From: Rhipicephalus microplus
Taxonomy: Eukaryota; Arthropoda; Arachnida; Ixodida; Ixodidae
Direction: 5' to 3'
Assembly: GCF_043290135.1 (NCBI RefSeq)
Contig: NC_134710.1
Span: 3,626,821 to 3,690,820, forward strand
Length of the DNA: 64,000 nt
Shown: piece after piece, positions 22,566 to 33,340 of the stretch
How the letters are laid out: each line of letters starts with the position of its first letter
Numbering within the stretch: position 1 is the stretch's first letter
The notes under the pieces: model-generated
What the model was told of the DNA's origin: nothing
Database searches by the model: none
What the model saw: only the letters and a program-made list of their open reading frames with translations
Position numbers and translations under genes: made by a program

Positions 22566-23190
22566 CCGACACGGGTTGTGTTGTTCAGACGTTTTGACAA
22601 GTAGACTTGTCTTCGTCAAGACTAGAACAAGGCTGATTTCTGTAGCGCTAGTGTGTCTACGCTTCGTATCCTCTCCTCCATCCTAACAAAGGAGGGCGAC
22701 AGGGCAACATTGGTTACAGGGGTGTGCGAGAGAGTGGAAGGGGGGGGGGGGCGCTGGGACGTGCGAGTGTAAGTGAAGGGGAAACAGGTGCTCCGTGAAT
22801 AAAAAATAAATGAAGGAAAAGGCGGGGAGGCGAGGATGTACATGTCTTGCTGATTCACGGTTGTCAGAAGTTAACGATTGTAGGTTTGAAATTTCTAGAT
22901 GGGGGGCTTAACTCACATTGCTTTTCTTTGTATATGTACTATACTGAATGAATTTAAGAGTCCCTTTAGAAATGCTAAATACCTACTGGCTGGAGTGCAT
23001 CAAACTTTGAATAATGTACGACTCTGTATATTTTATATCTCTTGCTGACCGAAAGTTTGACTGCAGTTTGATATTGTCGAAGTTCTGTGCTGCTACATAA
23101 AAATGTTATGCCACTGCTTTTGAAAAAATTTTTTTTTCGTGTCCGCGCGATGGCTGTTTAATCTAACAGGCAGTCCTGTTTCGCCAATGT

Positions 23191-23425
23191 GCCCCGCCGT
23201 GGTGGTCTAGTGGTTAAGGTGCTTGGGTGACCCGCAAGTTGCGGGATCAAATCCCATCTGCGGTGGCTGCATTTTCGATTGAAGTGAGAATGCTGTAGGC
23301 TCGTTTGTTCAGATTTGGGTGCGCGTTAAAGAATCCCAGGTGGTCGATATTTCCGGAGCCTTACACTACGGCATCTCTCATAATCATATGGTGGTTTTGG
23401 GATGTTAAACCCCACATATCAATCA
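23191..23425 (+). mobile_element. Ruka SINE with target duplication
   Basis: Contains the A box TGGTCTAGTGGTTAAGG and a B-box region GGGATCAAATCCC, then the usual Ruka body. Flanking copies TGTTTCGCCAATGT (23177-23190) and TGTTTCACAAATGT (23426-23439) agree at 12 of 14 bases and lie within the nuclease coding part of the left Penelope arm. Confidence 0.92.
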
Positions 23426-23871
23426 TGTTTCACAAATGTACTGTTTGTTACTATATGAGCATTCAATCATGTTGATCACATTTTCACTAGTGCAGGTAAA
23501 ACTAGCTTTTATATGATGGACGTAATCACTTATGGTGCTTTTAACAGTCATCTTAAAAGTTTTTGCCAGCCTTGCATCTTGGATGGGAGCAAGGTGTTAT
23601 ATGGGCTGTAAAATGAGAGTTTTCTTTTGCATGCACTAACCAAAGGTCGTGCATTGCCATAATAGGAGTTTCAAGGACATGTTAGTGCATGCAAAAGTAA
23701 ACTCTCATTCTAATACTTCCAAGTAACACATTGCTTCCGTCGAAGATGCAAGACTGGCAAACACTTTCAAGATGACATGATAATTAAAAGCACCGGGAGT
23801 GATAATATCCGTCGCATAAAATCTAGTTATACCAGCACTAGTGAAAAGTGATCTACATGATCGAATATTCA

Positions 23872-24117
23872 TATTGTCACAAATAGTATATTGGAGAAAT
23901 CGGACTGCCTGCTAATGTCAGATTAAACGGCCATCACATGGACACGGCAAAGAAATTACCGAAAGCAATGACCCAGCGTTTTAATAGAGCACGACACAAC
24001 TTCGACGATCTCAAACTCTACATACTTCTATCAAACTTCCGCTCCGCAAGAGACGGAAAATTCATACCTTATTCACAAGTTCAATACGCTCCAGCCAATA
24101 GATATAAATGTTTTTAA
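23872..24117 (+). pseudogene. Penelope-like GIY-YIG endonuclease end
   Basis: After an in-frame TAG the frame reads YIGEIGLPANVRLNGHHMDT, then FNRARHNFDDLKLYILLSNF and RSARDGKF, which matches the GIY-YIG nuclease end of Penelope-like elements of the YIGETG type. It differs from palindrome 1 (YIGQTGRC with Cys-rich insert), so the two palindromes come from different Penelope lineages. Confidence 0.75.
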
Positions 24118-24599
24118 AGGGCTCTTGAATCCATGTGGTATGGGGCATTCACTAAAAAAACTAAAGCGAGTTAATCGCTCAGTCTAGGAATTTCAAACAT
24201 ATCATTAACTTGTGACAACCTTGATTCAGTGAAACGTGTACATTCTCACCTCCCCACCGCTTCCTTCTTTTTATTTACGAAATGCCTTTTCCCTCTTCAT
24301 TCACACAATTTGTCACAATGCTACCACCCCAACCCCCGTAATCAGTGTAGGCCTCCCCCTTCCTTTGTTAAGATGGCAGAGAGGGTACAAAGCGTAGACA
24401 CTCTAGTAGTAAACAAATCAATTCTCTTTTAGCCTTGAAAAGGTCCAGTTGACGAAGCGCCAGCTCGGCGTTTATGGATTTTTTCATCACAAGCTTCCAT
24501 CTCCCCCTTCATGCCGTTTTTTGGATTACTACTGGCAGAAAGGAGCCTGACGTTAACAGTGGCATACGACCCGGCTGTGGCAATGGAAGCAACTCAATG

Positions 24600-24835
24600 A
24601 CAGCAGCAAGAAATCGGGACACCCAGTCTCAGAGGTGCAAACTGTGCTGGCCTCTTGGTCATTTACGAAACATGCCCAAGGAAGCGGGCCGCATCTGGAG
24701 ATGGCGTGTGCTTCTACTGTGCAGCTCTAAAACTTGCAAATTTGGTTATAAAGCTTGTCAATATTATTGCAAAAAAGGAGGCCATATCGCTGGAGCTTGT
24801 CTATTCAAAAAAGAAAGGCCTTGAAGTCATTACTT
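24600..24835 (+). pseudogene. Possible gag-like zinc-knuckle remnant
   Basis: The frame contains CQYYCKKGGHIAGACLFKK, one residue too long at the first Cys pair for a perfect CCHC knuckle, and further Cys residues before it (CKLCWPLGH). Retrotransposon gag is the likely source, but nothing else of an element is seen nearby. Confidence 0.3.
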
Positions 24836-25417
24836 GAGTTCAGAATCACTCTTAAGCCACTACTTGACTACCACTGCCAGCTTCAGCCGGTACAAGCACC
24901 TGTCAACGTGGTGCCTGGTGTCATCAGCCCAAGTCCTGCATCCGAGGAATTCAAGCTGAGAAGATCTACCTAGAGACAGTGAGCTTTATCGAAACTTGAA
25001 AGGAAGGAATGGGAGAACGCGACATCAGATGCCGCTGTCTTTGTTAAGATACATGCAAGCCATGTGCCGATTAAGTCATTTCTATGCCACTATTTATCGA
25101 AACACACAATATACCGTTTGTTCTGTTGCTGAGCATCTGCTTCCGAATAACGTCCATTACATGCGCAAAGCTTTTGCAACGTCAAGTTTCACTTGCTGGG
25201 GGGCAAGAAAAGGCAGTATAAAAATCTTTCCTTCAAGATATGGCTGCATAATCGGTGATGTATTACACTGAAGAAATGTTGCTTTGCAGTTGATATCACA
25301 GCGATCATTGTTCGATTGATTGTACGTCATAGTGTACCACCACACATGGTATGAGGCATAATACAAAAAGCATTTTGGTGTGTTCACAATTTTCTGTCGT
25401 CCTTATCGTCTGCGCAG

Positions 25418-25609
25418 GGGGGTGTGCACTCAAGAGCCGTGCTTCTGTATTGTGATGGAATACTGTCCCTATGGGCAATTGTACGATGCACTCAAGAATG
25501 GCCGCATCATCCCACCTGCCACTGTAGTGGAATGGAGCAAGCACATAGCCTCTGGAATGAACTACCTCCACTCTCGGAGCATTATTCACAGGGACCTCAA
25601 GTCACCCAA
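25418..25609 (+). CDS. DLK-like kinase exon 3: hinge and catalytic loop
   Basis: Reads (K)[16 protein letters not shown] and onward through the hinge and the [19 protein letters not shown] catalytic loop, very close to MAP3K12/13. The HRDLKSPN motif carries the catalytic aspartate and is split by the splice junction (AA|gtaagt, then C). The acceptor is tctgcgcag|G. Phase is 2 on both sides. The exon lies about 10 kb after exon 2, across the two Penelope-like palindromes. Confidence 0.96.
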
Positions 25610-25683
25610 GTAAGTGGTACAAGCTTTTCATCAGCTACACCATGCACAGTATTCGTGGCCTAATGTTAGCTTGTATGTTTGCT

Positions 25684-26385
25684 GTGGAACTAGCATCATC
25701 ATCATCATCATTATCATCATCAGCCTGTCTACATTCACTGCAGGACAAAGGCCTCGCCCATGTTCCGCCAGTTAACTCGGTCCTGTGCTTGCTGCTGCAC
25801 ATTTATACCCGAGACTTCTTAATCTCATCTGCCCACCTAACCTTCTGTCTCCCCTCTGTAACCCGCTTGCCTTCTCTGGGAATCCAGTTAGTTACCCTTA
25901 ATGACCACTGGTTATCCTGCCTAGGTGCTACGTGTCCGGCCCATGTACATTTCTTTTTCTTGATTTCAGCTATGATATCCTTAACACCGGTTTGTTCCCT
26001 AATCCACTCTGCTCTCTTTTTGTCTCTTAAGGTTACACCTATAATTTTTCTTTCCATTGCTGGCTGCGTCGTCCTCAATTTAAGCTGACTCCGCTTTGTA
26101 AGTCTCCAGGTTTCTGCTCTGTAGCTAAGTACCGGCAAGATACAGCTGTCATATACCTTCCTGTTGAGCGATAGTGGCAATCTGAAAGTCGTGATGTCAG
26201 AGTGCTTGCCGAATGTGCTCCACCCCATCCTTATTCTTCTAGTTACTTCAATCTTGTGGTTCAGCTCGGCGGTTATTATCTGTCCTAAATAGACGTAGTC
26301 TTTTGCAACTTCAAGTGCACTATTACCTATCTTGAAGCGCTGCTCTCTTCCGAGGTTGTTGTACATTACTTTCGTTTTCTGTAGA
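25684..26385 (-). mobile_element. RTE-type LINE 3' end
   Basis: On the minus strand the last part of the RT protein is followed by CAGGCTGATGATGATAATGA, the ATG/ATA microsatellite tail common in RTE-type elements. It is 5'-truncated and lies just after kinase exon 3. The second family member is at 47588-48755. Confidence 0.85.
25803..26366 (-). pseudogene. RTE-type reverse transcriptase, C-terminal part
   Basis: The 187-residue frame reads YVYLGQIITAE, IRMGWSTFGKHSDI, VYDSCILPVLSYRAETWRLT and GVTLRDKKRAEWIREQTGVK, then TWAGHVAPRQDNQW. This is the post-RT region of RTE-type LINE proteins. No stop lies inside, but the catalytic part is missing. Confidence 0.88.
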
Positions 26386-26426
26386 TTAATTTAAAACCGG
26401 CAGATCAGCGGCCGGGCCTAGGCCAC

Positions 26427-26645
26427 CTAGGTGGTCATGGTAACATTTAGCCTTATCGCTGCTTCCCGGGCCTGCTGGATGGCCCAAATTTGGTCTTCGA
26501 ATTCTGAGCTAAACAGAGGGTCAAGCCAACGCGTCTCAAAGAGGTCTGGGCTTTCGTGATCGAAAAGCCGTGTAGTGTGTGGGCATTTCCATAGAATGTG
26601 CTCCATGTCCGCGCATTCCTGTTCACTCACTAATTTCGGTTTCAT
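26427..26645 (-). pseudogene. I-type LINE ORF2 C-terminal fragment
   Basis: Reads CADMEHILWKCPHTTRLF and later RWLDPLFSSEFEDQIWAIQQ, a Cys/His motif plus the AVQxA-like end found after the RT or RNase H region of I/R1-type LINE proteins. It adjoins the RTE fragment at 25684-26385. Confidence 0.6.
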
Positions 26646-26649
26646 TCTT

Positions 26650-27239
26650 CGGTCGGTTCTCGTTGTATCTGCAAAGCTGATGGCTTTCTAGTTTGGAATC
26701 TTTCAAAAGTTGACACGCTTGTTACTCTCTTGTTTATTGTGCCCTTGTACATGATTACACGTGTTTCTATGTAAGCGCTGAATGACAAACAATGCCAGTG
26801 TGGTTGTGTTTCTATTTTCGGGGACTCAAAAAAAAAAAAAAAACGCTTTTGTCTAGTTGGCGATAAGATGGATTATTTCGGGTTTTGGACTTGTTTTTGC
26901 TTTCTAGATGCACTCAACTCTGCACAGTCTGCTCACCCACACAGTTTGCTTACCCACACAGTTTGCTTGTGCTATGGAAGTGCGCACCCATTTCTTGGCT
27001 GCAAGCGAGTCTAGCGGCGAGTGACTGCCAAATCAGAATCTGATTCAGTAAATATCAGCCCATCATACCAAGTGTCACTTATGATTAAAGATTCAGAGGA
27101 TGAGTGAGTCACATTTTAATAGTGTGCACGAGAAGATGATGCTGACTAGATCAAAAGCGGCTTTTCTTCCCCTTAGTTTCTTAGTTTTCTCTAAACGCCA
27201 CTATGTGCACTTATTTTTGTATGTGTGAACTACACTGAT
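26650..27239. other. Intron 3, no recognised content
   Basis: Contains an A tract at about 26827 and short CACACAGTTTGCTTACC repeats near 26935-26965. No coding frame is supported. Confidence 0.35.
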
Positions 27240-27794
27240 ATTACCATATTTTCTTGCTTAATTTGTGCCATTGCATAATTTGTGCACACCTAATATTTTT
27301 TCAGCTTAAGAAAAAATAATATTCACTCGCATATTTCGTGCTCCCTGACTTGGCTGAGCCAGCTTGCTGGCGTGCGGAATAAAGACTAGAGTTTTGGATT
27401 ATGTGGATAGGCGGGCCGGGCGTGCGGCCCGCCGATCAGGCGAGCGTGGTCAAACGAGCTGCGAGTGCGAAGTCACTTCTTTCGAAGACTTCCTGAACTA
27501 GGGTTTCTACAATACCGTGCACAAACACTCAAACCTGTTGATGGATTGCCGAAACTGCTCGAGTGTTTGTCCTCCTCTAATCTCTCCATCTCTACCACCA
27601 TGTGAATGCACGCTCGCATTACGGCACGGACCACTTTCGGCACCGGAGGTGTACGAGGGCATATTGGGCCTGTTGCGCCAGCTGTTTCTCTTGTTTTCTG
27701 CGTCCACGCTGCAACGTATGCTTGGTTGATTTCGGAAGTTTATGTTTCACTATCAGTCCTTCGTGTTTTTACTGTTCTCTTGCGGTGAGCTACA

Positions 27795-28232
27795 GTAATT
27801 ATATATACGGCAAAATTAAAGCTCGCTTTTGTGAAGTTTACTGAAGAAAACGGGAATCGTGCCAAAACCAAGCTTCCTGCTTGAAGTTTAACCTGTGGCA
27901 ATTGGTGTGATCAGCGTGGAAGGAAGAGTCTGTGGTTGCTGATACAAGTTTCCTGCCGTTGAAGAAGAGCTGTTCAGTTATGTGTGAACCCTTAGGTCTT
28001 CTGGTATTGCCATGTCATTGGACCTAGTTTCTCCCAGCTTTGTCGAGAAGAGATTCCAGAAAATGGGACATAGGAACGTGTTGGACAGTACCGAGGTCGA
28101 TGCATTTGGGAGGGCGGTGGCATCGGCTGCGACACTGATTCTCAGTTGGACCTGTCCATCACCGATTCTGACTGCACCGCGCGGCACCGGATTTGACAGG
28201 TTAAAGTACGTGCTAATGCTATTAAACAAGCA
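27795..28232 (+). pseudogene. pogo-like transposase remnant with internal deletion
   Basis: The N-terminal helix region LAFVKFTEENGNRAKTK (about 27820-27870) resembles the Brinker-type DNA-binding start of pogo transposases. VEEELFSYV follows near 27960. RFQKMGHRNVLDSTEVDAF at about 28047-28110 then matches the end of such proteins (family SFKKCGISNALDGTEDD). The catalytic core between them is absent. Near 27240 TACCATATTTTCTTGCTTAA may be the left TIR; no right TIR was found. Confidence 0.55.
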
Positions 28233-28514
28233 AGTACACTTTCTTCGTGCTCCAATTTATTTTATTTTCTTCAATGTGTATACTTCGTGTGTTAGAACTA
28301 ATGCTCATTATTTCGTATGCATTCGCCAAATCCCCATGTACTTTGTGCACCCCCTTTTCAGGGCCCCCGAATCGTAAAAAAAAAAAAATGGTGTTGTTCT
28401 TTTCTTTAGAATTTATCTTGATGTTACTAACCAATAAATTGTGTGTATGTAACAATACAACAGATTTTTTTCAAACAAATATATCGGGCCATTTCGTATG
28501 AATCCATCTTGCTA

Positions 28515-28594
28515 GGAAGCGCTCAACTTTTACACAGCAACTCAAGACGCAAGTTCTCATGTCTCGTGTTCCTGTGTAAAAGTTGTGCGCTTCC
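28515..28594. repeat. Hairpin-forming inverted repeat
   Basis: The arms at 28515-28537 and 28572-28594 (23 bp each) are reverse complements with one mismatch, separated by 34 bp. Key phrase: ACTTTTACACAG in the left arm and CTGTGTAAAAGT in the right. Confidence 0.85.
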
Positions 28595-29552
28595 TACCAA
28601 AATGATTTTTTTTTGTCACTTCATACAGTCACCCCCCAAAAAATTAAAACAAAAATGTTTTTCTTAAATAAGTTTTTTTGAAGAATTCAGTTCAGAAATT
28701 TTAAAAAATTAGACATTTTCAGTAGCCATTTCAGGAAAAATTCGACCTTCAAAGGGTTAATCTCTTTCTGTCAACTCGTGGGCAATGCCTCGTATATTTG
28801 AAAATTTAACTGAGTAAATACTTAAAAAAAATAGAAGTTGACAATCTTTGCTGGCCTATTGTTTGCGTTTAAACAGTCCGGGTGTCTAGCAACCCAGAAA
28901 ATTTGGAATAGTCAGGGAATTTGCACATGACTGCTGAAGTCGGGTAATTGTTGTGGAGTTTGCAAAAAACCTGTCTTGGTCATGGAAACTGAGTGACAGC
29001 AGTCTGCCATCACAATCATGGAAACGATCTTGTCCCTTGGTCAAAGCTTATAAAGCCTTCAACAACGGTAAAGAGCTGAACTGAGGACAGTGGCTTCTAC
29101 AGATCTCCATTCCCCAGCATGGTGTCACTCATTTGGGCTTGATTGTCTTGGCTTTGACCTTGGGTTGAAGGCATTTAGCCAGAAGCACTTTGGGGTGCCT
29201 GTTCAGTGGCCTTGCAGCTCTGTACTCGGCCTAATATCTCTATCCTTTTCTTTCTTTTTTTTTTCACCGCTCAGGGGCTAGTTTTAGTACACAGGCTGTT
29301 TGTTTTCCCAGCAGGCTTACCAGTTGGAGATTATGTCCAGAATCACCATGGTAAAGTCGGCAATTAGAAAAATTTAATTGTAAGACCTTTTGGAAGGTGG
29401 CGCTGTGCATATGCTAGGCTAATTAAACTAGGCATCTATGTTGCACTGCAATTGCAGCAAGCACGTCTAAACTATTCAAGTCTGATTTGATGGTACAAGT
29501 AAGTGCTTGTATTAGCTTCTGTTGTATGCTTACACTGATTCTCATTCAACAG
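28595..29552. other. Intron 3, no recognised content
   Basis: AT-rich with several T runs; no gene recognised before exon 4. Confidence 0.35.
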
Positions 29553-29711
29553 CATCCTAATCAGCTACAATGATGTGCTCAAGATTTCCGACTTTGGAAC
29601 CTGCCGACAGTGGAGTGAGCGCAGCACTAAGATGTCCTTTGCGGGCACCGTGGCCTGGATGGCCCCCGAGGTGATCCGCAATGAGCCCTGCTCTGAGAAG
29701 GTGGATATATG
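29553..29711 (+). CDS. DLK-like kinase exon 4: DFG motif and activation loop
   Basis: Encodes [17 protein letters not shown], then the activation loop with [21 protein letters not shown], and ends inside the W codon of KVDIW. The DFG magnesium-binding motif and the APE motif are intact. The serine in STKMSF lies in the segment known to be phosphorylated in the family. The acceptor is attcaacag|C and the donor TG|gtaggt (phase 2). It is followed by an intron of only 57 bp. Confidence 0.96.
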
Positions 29712-29768
29712 GTAGGTGTTCAACACTTGCCTTGTGGGATGCCTATTCAAGTGTTATTTGGAACGCAG
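29712..29768 (+). other. 57-bp intron of the DLK-like gene
   Basis: A very short GT-AG intron between exons 4 and 5. It carries an 8-bp inverted repeat, AACACTTG at 29722-29729 and CAAGTGTT at 29748-29755, that could form a hairpin with an 18-nt loop. The other introns of this gene are 1.9 to more than 20 kb. Confidence 0.9.
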
Positions 29769-29927
29769 GTCATATGGGGTGGTTATGTGGGAGCTACTCA
29801 ACTGTGAGACACCCTACAAGGACGTTGATTCCAATGCCATTATCTGGGGAGTAGGCAACAACAGCCTGCACCTGCCTGTGCCTGCCACCTGCCCAGATGG
29901 ATTTCGGCTGCTCATGCGCCAGTGCTG
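29769..29927 (+). CDS. DLK-like kinase exon 5: C-lobe
   Basis: Reads (W)[18 protein letters not shown] and onward through [19 protein letters not shown] to LLMRQC(W), the C-lobe of a MAP3K12/13-type kinase. The family usually has SFGVVLWE at the start. The acceptor is ggaacgcag|G and the donor TG|gtgaga (phase 2). Both ends split tryptophan codons. Its length (159 bp) equals that of exon 4, which looks like coincidence because the sequences are unrelated. Confidence 0.96.
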
Positions 29928-30810
29928 GTGAGAATCGCCTCCGGTGTGTCCTATTGTGACCCCACCGAGGCTCTTGTTTTGTGTGGCGCTCTTACAGCCA
30001 GTCAAGTGATGGGTCATGAGCCGCTGAGGCCACTGACGGACTCCAAGAAAGCTATCCTGCTTTTTTCTATTCGTTCTCCCAGCTTCGCCTGTCTCTTCAA
30101 TTAAGCTTGAGTAAGCAGCTGGTGTTGGCAAGCCTTGCCTTGTCCCCCTATTGGGCTCCCTAGTGGGCAGCTACCAAAGTGAGGGTTTCATCATGTCCCC
30201 ATTACAAGATCAAACCACTGAAAGAAAAAAACCACTGAGTTGAGCAGTTTTGCGAGGACCATTTTACATTGCAATGCCATTCATTTCTGAAGTTTCTAAA
30301 ATCATCTTTTGTCTTTTGTTGTGGCCAAATCTTTTACTGGATTCCTTACTGATTCATGGTGAGTGCCATCACAAAAGCTATCTAACTTGTGATCTCTGTA
30401 AGCTCTCTAGCAGACACTGAACAGCTTGCAAAAACTAGTATGGGAAAAGCCTAACTGGACTTGAGTGAAACAAATCTCCTGAAAGGCTGGTAACAGATGG
30501 CCAATCAACTGGTAAAGGCGCTGTCTCCTTAACTTCATCAAAGTGACTCTTTTGTGCTCGTCACGATTATCTCGGGAGCACTTGCAATATATTAGGTTGA
30601 GAGAGACAGGAGACGGGTGTAGCAAAACAAACACCCTTTATACAAAGGTCAGACGAAGCAATGCACAAAATTTGCATTAAAGCACTCAGAATTCACAAAC
30701 ACTATATGTGCACACCAGTCTACAACGGACTGAAAACATACCTAATGACAATAGGCGTTAGAGCCAACTCTAGTCCTTGGTGGTAGCTTTCTAAGATGGC
30801 CTTTCAGTAC
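29928..30810. other. Start of intron 5, possible LINE 5' fragment
   Basis: About 30130-30195 (TTGTCCCCCTATTGGGCTCC and following) resembles 8085-8150 in the leader of the I/Jockey LINE. The similarity is short. No coding frame is supported. Confidence 0.3.
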
Positions 30811-32662
30811 TGAAACTATGGCGGCTAGAAAGGGAGGTGGGAGCAACAGCGGCCGCAGGGTACGCCAGCATATCATGTCAGCAGCGGCGGCGCTGCTGTC
30901 ACAGCTTAGATTGGCTGGCAGTGGCGGATATCCTGCTATCAAGCTTTCGGGCGTGCGGTGATTGAGATGGTAGGAACCTTGAGAGCTTTCAAACAATGAA
31001 TTTCAACGTGATAGCGTTGAAGAGCTCATTTCGTAGAAATTCTGACGTCGGTGTTGGCGTTGGGAGTCATTGTCGGCGCTTGTCAGCGAAAAATAATCTT
31101 GTGCAGGACAAAAAAATCGAGAAAGATGCAAATAAAATTATTCATAATAATTTCCGGGTTCTAGTGAGGGTTGAACCGGGTTGTTTGCATGGCAAGTAAG
31201 TGTCTCACCACACTGCCATGCGTCTGCTTGGGAATGCAGTGAAAATAGCGCTCACGCTTTACGAACACACACATCCTATACACATCAGGTTTCACAATGC
31301 AACATGTAATGTCATGATAATATTGCGTGGTATAAGCGTGCATTGCCATCGGGCATCAGAACATGTGATTATCATAAGAATTTGTGACTTGAAGCTGGCT
31401 ATCTATTACAAAAGGCGTTACTGCGCGAATAGGTGCATGGCAAGTTGGAAATGATTTTATGCGCATAATGGCTCGTTGTTTAAAGCATTCACATTACACA
31501 GAATGCAGCCATATGTGAAAGCTTCACTGACGCAAATCACTTTCAACTTTAAAGATTACATTTTAGTAATCTACAACTTAAACTTCCTGTATAAGATCAT
31601 ACAATAAAAATTTTCACTAAGCATTTGAAGTACGCACTAGGGACAAGATATTACTATTGCATTCAACTCTTAAGGCGAACCTTAAGGATCCCTCATTTTT
31701 TATGTGAAATGTGGCTGCGCATTTTAATAGGTGCGGTAAACTTGTTACATAACTCAGCAAGGCCAAAACAATGAGCTGTTTATACTGCCACGCAAACGTA
31801 GGAGGAAGCATACTTTGTGATTACAGTGTGTGTTAATTTATATGTGTTATCTCAAACATAGGTGCAGGTGTCAGTAAAGGCTCTTAATTACAAAAGGATA
31901 TGGTCTACATGAACCATTTAACCATCTAAAAACTATGCTGCATTTAGGGATAGTATTTCATTCTGCTAACTGTGTGGTTGTTTACTTTTCGTTTGTCCAA
32001 TGAAAGTTTCATGTATGGTGCATTTTTTTCGTTTTGAGTTCCACAGTGCAAAGGCTTTAAAACTGCATGTTTAGTCTTGTATATCAAAATTGTCATGCAA
32101 GAGACAGTTCTGAAACAAGCAAAGAGTCCAATCATGCAGTGAAACTTAAGTAATGCGACGAAGCTTGAAATAGCGCATTCACTGGCGCCGCTTGCTTTCT
32201 CGTGCCACGTTTTCCATCTTTACTATAAAATGCAGTCTTGTCATTACATAAAACTTGCTCAGGCTATCAGTTAAATTTGTAGAATATTGTTTGTATCCAA
32301 CATAGGTCAGTTTATTTTTGGCTAGCATTGAAATCAAGTTTATTACGCTATTTGCTCTCAGCTTGTTGAAACTGAAGCAGTGTGTGAACGAGTCTTCCAT
32401 CTTTGTAGGTTTGCTTTTCACAGTCTTCATAGGCTTTCTCATCGTTATTAACGCTTTGGCAATGCTTTAAAATTTCACCAACGACAGCGCAAACGTAGCA
32501 ATGGAGGTGCACACGGTACACGTGCCATACACTTCTGACCAGAGAGAACGATCTATGAAGCTACGCATGCTCCATCTCTCGTTCACATCAACAACTGCTA
32601 CACCCTCCGCTATGCCCTGCTGGCTGCGCTGCTCCCACCTTCCCTTCTAGCCACCATACTGA
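30811..32662. mobile_element. Possible TIR element with about 50-bp ends
   Basis: The end at 30811-30870 (CTATGGCGGCTAGAAAGGGA and GGTGGGAGCA) matches the reverse complement of 32605-32662 (CAGTATGGTGGCTAGAAGGG and GGTGGGAGCA). The 1.85-kb interior has no long coding frame, and a tRNA-derived SINE lies inside. They could also be two independent repeat copies in opposite orientation. Confidence 0.45.
31000..31228 (-). mobile_element. Second tRNA-derived SINE, not Ruka
   Basis: On the minus strand a tRNA-like head has an A box TGGCAGTGTGGTGAGACAC and a B box GGTTCAACC with the spacing of a tRNA promoter, followed by a body ending CGCTATCACGTTGAAATTC. It shares no body sequence with Ruka. No target duplication was established. 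Confidence 0.6.
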
Positions 32663-33340
32663 AATGTTCAAACAGTTTGTCAGGTTGCCACGTCGATTGA
32701 GTGCCCTAGCGGTGTCTACGATCTGTCAATTCGGTCATTGGCGTCCTCCTCACGTTCCTATCATTGTGGAACCCTTTCCACCAAACGAGCCGCTTGACCT
32801 CATTGCCGGTGTTTTGGTCTTCGTCGTTGTCTCCGGCTCAGTTACACCTAACTCATCAATGGCGTCTTGATTTGTCCGGGCCGCTTTCATTCTGGCTCGA
32901 AGCAGAGGAGCTGTAGTCCACCCGGGGACTGCTGTGACAGGTTGCGGCAAGTCCAGGCAGCCTCACTCAAGCCTTCAGAGATTGGCGGCCACTTCCCGGG
33001 CCTCTTCGCTGACAATCTCAGAACCGGCCGGCTCTACTGCTTCTGTCGCGGCATTGACGCTGACCTTCCTGATCTTCGCATTCGCAGCCCCACTGCACAG
33101 TGACAGCCCATCCTTCGAGATTTTCTATTACGGCTCGGGTCACATGCCACGAGCCTCTCTGTCCAATCTCGTATGTGAACGTGGAACGTGGAGCGTATGC
33201 GCACTATCGGGCGTCTCGCGCATTGGCGCCACATCCCAACGCCCGGCACGTGCCTCATACCCTCTCACTCATCACAGAGTCTTACCTCCATTAATGGCTT
33301 GTCTAAAACAGTAACATATTTTTGAAATTTTGGCTGTGTT
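32663..33340. other. GC-richer block with open frames on both strands, unidentified
   Basis: Frames of 126 codons (+, 32934-33314) and 74 codons (-, 33034-33258) overlap. Neither resembles a family I know, and codon content looks random. I do not call a gene. Confidence 0.3.

Larger units (their letters stand above)
22566..24480. mobile_element. Penelope-like element, palindromic arrangement 2
   Basis: The flanks 22566-22870 and 24225-24480 are inverted copies (both with AAAGGA/CCTTTGTTA, GCGTAGACAC and TTGACGAAG, read in opposite directions). The inner arms 23110-23630 and 23680-23990 are also inverted copies meeting at about 23660, with GAGAGTTTTCTTTTGCATGC and its inverse closest to the centre. 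The right arm encodes a Penelope-like GIY-YIG nuclease. A Ruka SINE splits the left arm. Confidence 0.72.

Noticed and set aside
32934..33314. A GC-rich 126-codon gene
   Set aside because: Overlapping frames on both strands, no family match, no splice or start context that supports coding.
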